Positions 7,483 to 14,038 of a DNA stretch of 18,719 nucleotides are shown here, one piece after another. The stretch comes from Gammaproteobacteria bacterium. GTDB lineage: Bacteria; Pseudomonadota; Gammaproteobacteria; UBA11654. The stretch is from contig JABHDX010000103.1 of the NCBI GenBank assembly GCA_018672815.1, forward strand, positions 1-18,719, written 5' to 3'. The translations under genes were made by a program, and so were the position numbers. Below the pieces are notes generated by a model, which saw only the letters and a list, made by a program, of their open reading frames with translations, did no database searches and had not been told where the DNA came from. Positions within the stretch are counted from its first letter, which is position 1. Each line of letters starts with the position of its first letter.

Positions 7483-8112
7483 ATGACAAATGTTTCAAAT
7501 AGAAGGTCTATGATGGGTTTGTATTCGGGTAATACCTGTATTCGTTCGCATCAGGTAAGATTTGTTTTATCAGAGAAAGGAATACTAACTGAAATCAATA
7601 ATATTGATGGATCAAAAGTACCTGAAGATTTGATAGCATTAAATCCTTTTGCCACATTACCAACTTTAATTGATCGAGAATTAGTTTTGTATGATTCAAC
7701 AGTTATTATTGAATACTTAGATGAAAGGTATCCTCATCCCCCTTTAATGCCAGTGAGTCCTGTAGAAAGAGCAAAAATTAGATTGGCGCTTGCTTCACTT
7801 GAAAAAGAAATTGTTGAGCCTGCCATGCAACTGGATCTTGCTATCGGAACAAGAAATGAAAATGCACAAAGAAAAAAGTTGAAATCAATACTAAACTCAT
7901 CAGCTGATATGTTTGATGCCAATAAATATTTTCTTAGTGATGACTTTACGATAGTGGATTGTGTCTTAGCCCCTATACTATGGAGGCTAGATTATTTTGG
8001 AATAACATTGTCTAATGATCATAAAAGTATACATGAGTATTCTGAAAGGGTATTTTTGAGAGACACTTTCAAAGAAAGCCTTAGTGAAGATGAAGAGGAA
8101 ATGCAACTATAA
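7483..8112 (+). CDS. sspA: Stringent starvation protein A homologue (GST-fold)
   Basis: A 209-aa glutathione-S-transferase-fold protein. The N-terminal thioredoxin-like domain (about 10-88) matches SspA closely: RSMMGLYSG, SHQVRFVLSEKG, DLIALNPFATLPTLIDREL and EYLDERYPHPPLMPV. An all-helical domain follows and ends in SLSEDEEEMQL, like the usual SspA tail. In E. coli SspA binds RNA polymerase-sigma70 and alters transcription in stationary phase and acid stress; it lacks GST activity. The position directly after petABC is the standard gammaproteobacterial arrangement. The strong AAGAGGTT ribosome-binding site lies about 6 nt before the ATG. The usual partner gene sspB (ClpXP adaptor) does not follow; rsmI starts 28 nt later. 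Confidence 0.92.
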   Translation: MTNVSNRRSMMGLYSGNTCIRSHQVRFVLSEKGILTEINNIDGSKVPEDLIALNPFATLPTLIDRELVLYDSTVIIEYLDERYPHPPLMPVSPVERAKIRLALASLEKEIVEPAMQLDLAIGTRNENAQRKKLKSILNSSADMFDANKYFLSDDFTIVDCVLAPILWRLDYFGITLSNDHKSIHEYSERVFLRDTFKESLSEDEEEMQL

Positions 8113-8140
8113 TTATTATTTACTTCATTGAGATGTCTTA

Positions 8141-8974
8141 GTGAAAGGAGAATTATTTATAGTCTCTACACCTATTGGTAATCTGGATGACATTACTCTA
8201 AGAGCAATTCAAACACTCCAAAATATTGACTTTATTCTTGCTGAAGACACAAGGGTTGCTAAAAAATTATTAAAACATCTTGGCATAAAAGCTAATCTTC
8301 AGTCACTTAATGAGCACAATGAGTTAAAAAAAATTCCTATCGTATTAAAACATTTATTAGAAGGTAAGAATATTGCACTTATCTCTGATGCAGGAACACC
8401 TTTGATTAGTGATCCAGGATTTCAGTTAGTTAAACAGGCTAAAAAAGAAGCATTAAGAGTGATACCTATCCCTGGCTGTTCAGCTGCTATTGCTGCTTTG
8501 TCAGTATCAGGTATTCCCACGGATAGATTCTATTTTTATGGCTTTTTACCTAAAACTAAAAATAAACGCCTTGATGTTCTCAAAAAATTAGTCAAAAAAG
8601 AAGAGACAATCATTGTATATGAATCAGTTCATAGATTAAGTTCATCAATTAGCGACATGATTGAAGTTTTTGGTAAAAAGCATGTTGCAGTATTATGTAA
8701 AGAGATAACAAAATTACATGAAGAACTAATAGGGAGTAACCTTGAGGAGATTAGAGTATTTTTAATGGAAAATCCATCTAAAATAAAGGGTGAGTTTACT
8801 GTAATTTTAAATGGTAAAATTTCTTCTGAAATAAATAATACTGAAAAAATTGATAGCATTCTTAAGGAGTTATTACCTATAGTCTCAGTTAAGGTTGCAG
8901 TAAAAATATGCTCCATATCCACAGGCTATAATAAAAATAAAATATATAAGCGAGCTTTAGAGTTAAAAATATGA
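8141..8974 (+). CDS. rsmI: 16S rRNA (cytidine1402-2'-O)-methyltransferase RsmI
   Basis: A 277-aa SAM-dependent methyltransferase of the tetrapyrrole-methylase fold (E. coli YraL is 286 aa). It 2'-O-methylates C1402 in the decoding centre, the same nucleotide whose N4 is methylated by RsmH, encoded about 2.1 kb downstream. Diagnostic segments are IVSTPIGNLDDITLRA (8-23), ILAEDTRV, the SAM-site ALISDAGTPLISDPG and the PIPGCSAAIAALSVSG loop. The start is GTG (8141-8143): the nearest upstream ATG (8133) is closed by a stop two codons on, and GTG gives the canonical N-terminus. The ribosome-binding site is weak (GAG about 8 nt upstream). The lpoA/yraN neighbours common in other gammaproteobacteria are absent. 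Confidence 0.96.
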   Translation: MKGELFIVSTPIGNLDDITLRAIQTLQNIDFILAEDTRVAKKLLKHLGIKANLQSLNEHNELKKIPIVLKHLLEGKNIALISDAGTPLISDPGFQLVKQAKKEALRVIPIPGCSAAIAALSVSGIPTDRFYFYGFLPKTKNKRLDVLKKLVKKEETIIVYESVHRLSSSISDMIEVFGKKHVAVLCKEITKLHEELIGSNLEEIRVFLMENPSKIKGEFTVILNGKISSEINNTEKIDSILKELLPIVSVKVAVKICSISTGYNKNKIYKRALELKI

Positions 8975-8977
8975 AGC

Positions 8978-9006
8978 TTGTATTTTGTTGATGATTATTG
9001 AATAAT
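8978..9006 (+). promoter_or_regulatory. rnpB promoter
   Basis: TTGTAT (8978-8983) and AATAAT (9001-9006) are separated by exactly 17 bp. Initiation 7 nt after the -10 would fall at 9013, the first base of the 11-bp P1 helix of RNase P RNA. The independent agreement of start site and RNA end is the main support. The -35 matches consensus at three of six positions, the -10 at five of six. Confidence 0.65.
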
Positions 9007-9012
9007 CGCACG

Positions 9013-9346
9013 TGGAGTTGACCAGACAATCGCCCAATGTTTATTGGGAGGAAAGTCCGGGCTCTAACGGGTACGATGCCAGGTAATACCTGGAAGGCGT
9101 GAGCCTATGGAAAGTGCATCAGAAAATAAACCGCTTTAATGTAAAGTAAGGGTGAAAAGGTGTGGTAAGAGCGCACCGCATAAATGGTAACATTTATGGC
9201 TTTGTAAACCCCATCGAGAGCAAGACTAAATATAGGAGTAATGATTTCCCGTAATCACTCCAGGGTAAGTTGCTAGAGGTACTTGGCGACAAGTATCCCA
9301 GATGAATGATTGTCCATGACAGAACCCGGCTTACCGGTCAACTCCA
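9013..9346 (+). ncRNA. rnpB: RNase P RNA, bacterial type A
   Basis: The catalytic RNA of RNase P, which trims tRNA 5' ends. The ends form a perfect 11-bp P1 helix (9013-9023 with 9336-9346). Universally conserved blocks are present: GAGGAAAGTCCGGGC (from 9048), the GGTAAGAGCGCACCGC stretch near 9164-9179, GATGAATGATTGTCC (9301-9315) and ACAGAACCCGGCTTA (9320-9334), which forms P4 with the first block. At about 334 nt it is shorter than the E. coli RNA (377 nt) because peripheral helices are trimmed: a 6-bp hairpin with a 4-nt loop at the P3 position (9033-9048), an 8-bp stem with GTAA loop at the P12 position (9179-9198), and a P18-like stem with a GCGA GNRA loop (9278-9297). Placement between rsmI and mraZ is as in Pseudomonas. 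I see no separate intrinsic terminator. Confidence 0.98.
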
Positions 9347-9384
9347 TTTTCTTTAATATTAATATCTTTTTTACCATCTTTTAA

Positions 9385-9412
9385 TTGACATCATAAATCA
9401 ATGACATATAGT
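9385..9412 (+). promoter_or_regulatory. Pmra: sigma70 promoter of the mraZ/dcw operon
   Basis: A perfect -35 TTGACA (9385-9390), a 16-bp spacer and a near-consensus -10 TATAGT (9407-9412, five of six) form the strongest promoter seen in the window. Initiation is expected near 9419-9420, giving a leader of about 43 nt to the mraZ ATG at 9463. The -10 overlaps the first of three MraZ-type repeats, as expected for repression. No intrinsic terminator is evident between here and the window end, so it may drive all ten downstream genes. Confidence 0.8.
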
Positions 9413-9435
9413 GTTATTAAGTGGTAAAAAGTGGG
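9411..9435 (+). promoter_or_regulatory. MraZ operator: three direct repeats at 10-bp spacing
   Basis: GTGTT (9411), GTGGT (9421) and GTGGG (9431) recur in register every 10 bp, separated by A/T-only 5-mers. This matches the known E. coli MraZ operator, three TGGGN pentamers separated by 5 nt upstream of mraZ, bound on one DNA face by the multimeric MraZ ring. The first repeat overlaps the -10 and the others cover the start site and early leader, so MraZ binding should block initiation. The first repeat is the most degenerate. That MraZ binds here is inferred, but motif, spacing and position agree. Confidence 0.8.
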
Positions 9436-9462
9436 ATAAACATCTTGATCCTATTAATAAAT

Positions 9463-9912
9463 ATGGTTTTTCGTGGCTTAAATAAAATAAATCTTGATTC
9501 CAAGGGTAGAATTTCTATCCCTTCGAATTATAGGGAGATTTTGACAAAGAAAGTAATAAAAAGATTGATATGCACTATAGATGTAGATAATTGTTTATTA
9601 CTTTATCCATATAAGAATTGGGAAAAAATTGAAAAAAATATTTTGGAATTGCCCTCATTAGATAGAGCTTCTAGAAATTTGCAAAGACTTCTGATCGGGC
9701 ATGCAGTAGAAATAGAGATTGATTCAAGCTCAAGGATTTTAATACCTAGAGAATTAAGAGATTTTGCTACTTTAGAGAAAGAGGCTATGTTTGTGGGACA
9801 AGGTAATAAATTTGAGTTATGGAATTACAAAAAATGGTGTTCATTGAGAGATGAATGGCTAATGAGTAAAGAAATTAAACTACCTAAAGAATTTAATGAT
9901 TTATCAATTTAG
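9463..9912 (+). CDS. mraZ: Transcriptional regulator MraZ
   Basis: A 149-aa double AbrB/SpoVT-like domain protein (E. coli 152 aa), first gene of the dcw cluster and repressor of its own promoter. The N-terminus FRGLNKINLDSKGRISIP carries the first DxxxR signature (DSKGR, 12-16); the second copy reads DSSSR (87-91), with serine replacing the usual glycine. LLLYPYKNWEKIE, QRLLIGHA and VGQGNKFELW are family hallmarks. ATG 9463 is chosen because it places FRG at the N-terminus as in all MraZ proteins I recall. The frame is open upstream to a GTG at 9421, but that codon lies inside the operator and next to the predicted transcription start. No good Shine-Dalgarno precedes either start. ftsZ follows after 17 nt. 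Confidence 0.93.
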   Translation: MVFRGLNKINLDSKGRISIPSNYREILTKKVIKRLICTIDVDNCLLLYPYKNWEKIEKNILELPSLDRASRNLQRLLIGHAVEIEIDSSSRILIPRELRDFATLEKEAMFVGQGNKFELWNYKKWCSLRDEWLMSKEIKLPKEFNDLSI

Positions 9913-9929
9913 GATAATGGAGAGTATCA

Positions 9930-11063
9930 ATGAGTGAATTTGCCTTTGAATTAATGGACACAGAAAGCCAAAAGGCAAATATAAAAGTTATAGGAGTTGG
10001 TGGAAGTGGAGGCAATGCAGTTTCTCATATGGTTAATCATGGTATCCAAGGAGTAGATTTTCTTTGTGCAAATACAGATGCTCAAGATTTAAGTAAGTCC
10101 AATGTTGAAACAAAAATACAAATTGGCATAGAAACAACAAAAGGTTTAGGGGCCGGTATGGATCCAAATGTTGGAAGATCATCAGCTGAAGAAAGTAGAA
10201 AAGATATCGAAAATGCTATTGACGGTGCTGATATGCTTTTTATTACAGCAGGTTTTGGTGGAGGTACAGGAACAGGAGCCAGTCCTGTTATTGCAAAAAT
10301 TGCTAAAGATATGAATATATTGACTGTTGCAGTCGTAACAAGACCTTTTTATTTTGAAGGAGCCTTAAGATCTGAGTATGCAGAAAATGGTATAGAAGAG
10401 TTGGAGAAAAATGTAGATTCTTTAATTATTGTTCCCAATGATAAATTACAGGAATTAGGAAAAACAATAAGCATGATTAATGCCTTTGAGGCAGCCGATG
10501 ATATTCTGCTGAATTCAGTTCAGGGGATAGTTGAACTTATTACCGTGCCTGGAAAAATTAATTTGGATTTTGCTGATGTCAGAGCGGTAATGCTAAATAA
10601 AGGTAGAGGAATCATGGGATCTGCAATTGCAATTGGGCCTGATAGAGCTAAAAAAGCCATAGAGGAAGCCATCAATAGCCCATTGCTTGAAGATACTAAT
10701 TTAGAAGGTGCTGAAGGCATACTCTTAAATGTTACTTTTGGCAATGATCTTGCAATATCAGAATTTAATGAAATTGGAAATATTGTTAGAAGTTATGCCT
10801 CAGATGAGGCAAAAGTTATAGTGGGTACTTCAGTTGATGAGTCTATGTCAGACTCTATAAGAGTTACAATTGTTGCTACTGGTTTAGGCGAAAGACCAGA
10901 AAATCAAAAAACAAATTTTAGAAATTACGATAACCCCATAACACAAAGGAAACCATTAGTAGAGACACAAGATCTATTTAAGGATCAAGAAGTGAATCCT
11001 ATCCATGATAAGGATTCAATACTATTTAATGTACCAGAGTATCTAAAAAGAAAGGATGATTAA
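9930..11063 (+). CDS. ftsZ: Cell division GTPase FtsZ
   Basis: A tubulin-like GTPase of 377 aa that polymerises into the Z-ring. The N-terminal core shows IKVIGVGGSGGNAVSHM (18-34), NTDAQ, the GTP-binding signature GGGTGTGAS (110-118; usually GAAP), and VVTRPFYFEGALR. The T7 synergy loop NLDFAD (211-216) has both catalytic acids (D213, D216). A variable linker (about 320-362) leads to the C-terminal conserved peptide NVPEYLKRKDD, matching the FtsA/ZipA-binding tail of gammaproteobacterial FtsZ. It is full length and looks functional. A GGAGAG ribosome-binding site lies about 6 nt before the ATG. Its position between mraZ and rsmH is highly unusual: ftsZ normally ends the cluster behind ftsQ and ftsA. 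Base usage resembles its neighbours, with no sign of recent transfer. Confidence 0.98.
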   Translation: MSEFAFELMDTESQKANIKVIGVGGSGGNAVSHMVNHGIQGVDFLCANTDAQDLSKSNVETKIQIGIETTKGLGAGMDPNVGRSSAEESRKDIENAIDGADMLFITAGFGGGTGTGASPVIAKIAKDMNILTVAVVTRPFYFEGALRSEYAENGIEELEKNVDSLIIVPNDKLQELGKTISMINAFEAADDILLNSVQGIVELITVPGKINLDFADVRAVMLNKGRGIMGSAIAIGPDRAKKAIEEAINSPLLEDTNLEGAEGILLNVTFGNDLAISEFNEIGNIVRSYASDEAKVIVGTSVDESMSDSIRVTIVATGLGERPENQKTNFRNYDNPITQRKPLVETQDLFKDQEVNPIHDKDSILFNVPEYLKRKDD

Positions 11064-11081
11064 TTTGTTTTGTAGTTAGTA

Positions 11082-12020
11082 ATGTCCAATATCATTCATG
11101 AGCCTGTTTTATTAGAAGAATCTTTAACTAACCTTATAGACAATTATTCAGGTAATTATCTTGATGTGACTGCTGGTTTTGGGGGCCATTCATCAGGAAT
11201 ACTGGATATTATTAGTCATGAAGGGAGGTTAATTTCATCTGACAGAGATCAAGATTCCATCAATTATTTAAATAATAGATTCTCTGAAAATCCCAATATA
11301 AATATTATTAAATCCAATTTTAGTCAAATATGTCAGGCTTTAAAGAAAGAAAATATTGAATTCAAGTTTGATGGAATAATTGCTGATCTTGGAATGTCAT
11401 CTTTTCAGTTAGATAATTCTGAGCGTGGGTTTAGTTTTATGAGAAATGGAAAATTAGATATGCGTATGGATCAACAACAAAATCTAATAGCAAAAGACTG
11501 GATTAATACTGCTCCAGAAAATGAAATCGCTAATGTTATATGGCGATTTGGCGAGGAAAGTTCTTCTAGAAAGATTGCTAAAGAGATAGTGAAAAAAAGA
11601 AAGAAAAAATTAATCGAAACAACTGAAGAACTTGCTGAAATTATTACTGATGTGAAAAAGAATACTGCTTATAAAAATAAAAAACATCCCGCTACAAAAA
11701 CATTTCAAGGTATAAGAATTTTTATTAATAATGAATTAGAAGAGCTTAAATTATTTTTAGATAATAGTTTAGAACTGCTTAATCCAAAAGGCAGGCTTTG
11801 CATAATAAGCTTTCATTCATTGGAAGATAGAATAGTGAAACGTTTTTTTAGAGACAATTCAAGAATTGATCCAAATTTAGCAAAATTACCTAATATGCAG
11901 GATACTAGCATGCTTAAAGTAATTGCTAAAAAGATTAAACCTACAGAATCTGAAATAATTCACAATCCAAGAGCTAGAAGTGCTGTACTTAGAGTTGCAG
12001 AAAGGACTTCATTATTATGA
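11082..12020 (+). CDS. rsmH: 16S rRNA (cytosine1402-N4)-methyltransferase RsmH (MraW)
   Basis: A 312-aa SAM-dependent methyltransferase (E. coli 313) that adds the N4 methyl to C1402 of 16S rRNA, complementing RsmI. Motifs: IHEPVLLEE at the N-terminus, SAM-binding DVTAGFGGHSSG (28-39), the catalytic-region IIADLGMSSFQLDNSERGFSF, LDMRMD, and FHSLEDRIVKRFF near the C-terminus. The start is ATG at 11082, 18 nt after ftsZ, with only a weak TAG-rich ribosome-binding site, so coupling to ftsZ is plausible. It overlaps ftsL by four nt (ATGA). Normally this gene directly follows mraZ; here ftsZ separates them. Confidence 0.97.
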   Translation: MSNIIHEPVLLEESLTNLIDNYSGNYLDVTAGFGGHSSGILDIISHEGRLISSDRDQDSINYLNNRFSENPNINIIKSNFSQICQALKKENIEFKFDGIIADLGMSSFQLDNSERGFSFMRNGKLDMRMDQQQNLIAKDWINTAPENEIANVIWRFGEESSSRKIAKEIVKKRKKKLIETTEELAEIITDVKKNTAYKNKKHPATKTFQGIRIFINNELEELKLFLDNSLELLNPKGRLCIISFHSLEDRIVKRFFRDNSRIDPNLAKLPNMQDTSMLKVIAKKIKPTESEIIHNPRARSAVLRVAERTSLL

Positions 12021-12310
12021 ATAGTAAATGGTATAAAAGGTCTTTATTTATGTTTCTTTCAGTATTTGCTTCAGGATTATTTGAGGTAGATGTTCATTTT
12101 AAGAAAAGAGAGTATTTCAAGAAATATGAATCTTTGATGCAAGATAAGATTCAGCTAGAAATAGATTGGAGAAAAATACAATTTGATCTCTCGGAAATTT
12201 CTTCAGGTTTATCTTTAGAAAAAGATGCCAAGTTAAAGGCAAACATGATTATCTTAGATCCATCTTTAGCAAAAATTGTGATATTGAATGAGAAAAAAAC
12301 TGAAAAATAA
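12017..12310 (+). CDS. ftsL: Cell division protein FtsL
   Basis: A 97-aa bitopic division protein recognised by position between rsmH and ftsI, size, topology and a conserved C-terminus. A basic N-terminus (KWYKR) precedes one hydrophobic stretch (about 9-23), which is short for a membrane helix and interrupted by small residues. A charged heptad-like segment (about 30-62) should form the coiled coil that pairs with FtsB. The IQLEIDWRKIQ segment and the ILDPSLAKIVIL end match FtsL of other gammaproteobacteria. FtsL, FtsB and FtsQ activate FtsWI at the septum. Start ATG 12017 overlaps the rsmH stop, and its 3' end overlaps ftsI by 23 nt, so translation is probably coupled on both sides. Confidence 0.85.
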   Translation: MNSKWYKRSLFMFLSVFASGLFEVDVHFKKREYFKKYESLMQDKIQLEIDWRKIQFDLSEISSGLSLEKDAKLKANMIILDPSLAKIVILNEKKTEK

Positions 12311-13976
12311 AAATAAATTCATTAGGAATCGATTTCTTTTTCTTTTTTTAATACTAATTGTTTCATTGGGTTTGTTGGTATCAAGATCCTTTTATCTTCA
12401 GTATATTGAGAGAGATTACCTGAATATGGAAGGTGAAAAAAGACATATTAAGCATGAAAGAATTGCTTCAAATAGAGGTAATATTTTTGATCGGAGATCA
12501 GTTCTATTAGCAGTAAGTACCCCCACTTACAATGTTGTTTTGGATCCAAAAAAGTTCATAGAGTCTAAAACATATAAACGCCAGATCCAAAGATTAAGCA
12601 ATATTCTTTCAATCAAAATTAATGATATTGATAGTGCCATTAAAAAGAGACCCAATAGAAGACATTTGATAATTAAAAAAGAAATAACTGATAGCCAAAT
12701 TGATCAAATTCGTGCAAATAAATGGAGAAACTATCTCTATCTTGAAAAAAGTTATAAGCGTTTTAATCCATCTGGAGAAGTGACTGGTCAGTTATTAGGA
12801 TTTACAGACATTAATGACAAAGGACAAGAGGGTCTTGAGTTTATGTTAAATGATTACTTAGAGGGCACAGATGGTATTAAGAAAGTATTGAAAGATAGAA
12901 AACAAAATATAGTGCGAGATTTAGAATTACTACAAGCAGCTAAGGATGGAAGCGACTTTTATACTAGTATTGATCTACGTATTCAATTTCTTGCACATAG
13001 AGCGCTTAATAATGGATTGAAAAAGTTTAAGGCTAAGAGTGCTTCTGCAATTGTTATGGATATTAAAACTGGAGAAATTCTAGCTATAGTTAATCAACCT
13101 TCTGCTGATCCTAATGACAGAAGCTTGAGACAGGCAAAATACTTTAAAAATAGAGTTGTCACTGATCAGTTTGAGCCGGGCTCCACTTTTAAGCCTCTAA
13201 TAGTAGCAACTGGCATCGAAAATAAAATATTCAGCTCTAAAGATATGATAGATACAACCCCATTTTATATTGGAAAAAAATTAATTGGTGAGGATAACCG
13301 TTGTTCAAGCCAAAAAGTTAAACCTGAAAAAATATTAATTAATTCTTGTAATGCTGGTACAGCTAGGATGTCTTTGCAAACTGAAAGTAAATTATTTTCT
13401 CAAATGCTTGAGAGTTTAGGTATAGGAAGTATTACAGCTTCTGGATTTCCTGGAGAGGCATCAGGAACCCTTGATAATAATTATGATCGATGGAGAGATA
13501 TTAGGCGGGTATCTCTTTCATATGGATATGGAGTGGATGTAACTCTATTGCAGTTAGCAAGTATTTATTCTGTAATAGCCAATCAGGGAATTAAAAATCA
13601 TGTAAGTATTGAAAGAATAGACGGAAAACCAATTTCAGAAAGAGTTCTTTCTGAAGAGACATCTAAAGAACTATTACTTATGTTAGAGCAGGTTGTTGAA
13701 AATGGAGTCAGAAGAGCCAAGGTAAATGGCTATAGAGTTGGCGGCAAAACTGGGACAGTTCAAATTTATTCATCGGGTTATTCTAATGAATCTCATAACG
13801 GAATATTTGTAGGAATTGCACCAATAAGTAAGCCTAGAATTGTAACAGCAGTTATTGTCAATGAGCCAGGTGGCGAACAGTATTATGGAGGACAAGTTGC
13901 TGCCCCTATATTTTCATCTATTACATCTGGTACTTTAAGAATACTAGGAATTGCACCCGATAAGGTTAATAATTAA
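12288..13976 (+). CDS. ftsI: Septal peptidoglycan transpeptidase FtsI (PBP3)
   Basis: A class B penicillin-binding protein of 562 aa (E. coli 588). It crosslinks septal peptidoglycan made by its partner FtsW. An N-terminal cytoplasmic and membrane anchor (basic tail, helix about 14-33) is followed by the pedestal domain (RGNIFDRR 63-70) and the transpeptidase domain. Active-site motifs: SxxK = S299-T-F-K302, SxN = S353-C-N355, KTG = K487-T-G489. All are intact, so it should acylate beta-lactams. ATG 12288 lies inside ftsL (23-nt overlap). murE and murF normally follow; instead a 62-nt gap leads to mraY. The C-terminus is short, as in many non-enteric FtsI proteins. Confidence 0.97.
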   Translation: MRKKLKNKNKFIRNRFLFLFLILIVSLGLLVSRSFYLQYIERDYLNMEGEKRHIKHERIASNRGNIFDRRSVLLAVSTPTYNVVLDPKKFIESKTYKRQIQRLSNILSIKINDIDSAIKKRPNRRHLIIKKEITDSQIDQIRANKWRNYLYLEKSYKRFNPSGEVTGQLLGFTDINDKGQEGLEFMLNDYLEGTDGIKKVLKDRKQNIVRDLELLQAAKDGSDFYTSIDLRIQFLAHRALNNGLKKFKAKSASAIVMDIKTGEILAIVNQPSADPNDRSLRQAKYFKNRVVTDQFEPGSTFKPLIVATGIENKIFSSKDMIDTTPFYIGKKLIGEDNRCSSQKVKPEKILINSCNAGTARMSLQTESKLFSQMLESLGIGSITASGFPGEASGTLDNNYDRWRDIRRVSLSYGYGVDVTLLQLASIYSVIANQGIKNHVSIERIDGKPISERVLSEETSKELLLMLEQVVENGVRRAKVNGYRVGGKTGTVQIYSSGYSNESHNGIFVGIAPISKPRIVTAVIVNEPGGEQYYGGQVAAPIFSSITSGTLRILGIAPDKVNN

Positions 13977-14038
13977 AAACTATACATGAGTCATTTATAT
14001 AGAATAATAGTGTATTAAATTACTAAAAAGGATAACAA

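Noticed and set aside
9353..9372. TTAATATTAATAT followed by a T run after rnpB, as a terminator.
   Set aside because: The palindrome is purely A/T with no room for a stable loop. The rnpB 3' end may be formed by processing instead.
9930..11063. Recent horizontal acquisition of ftsZ as the reason for its odd position.
   Set aside because: Codon and base usage look like the neighbours, the spacing is tight, there are no flanking repeats or mobile genes, and the C-terminal peptide is gammaproteobacterial in type. Relocation within the lineage is simpler.
13977..14038. Promoter in the ftsI-mraY gap, where murE-murF would normally lie.
   Set aside because: AATAAT at 14003-14008 has no -35 partner at 16-18 bp; AT-rich sequence gives such hexamers freely.
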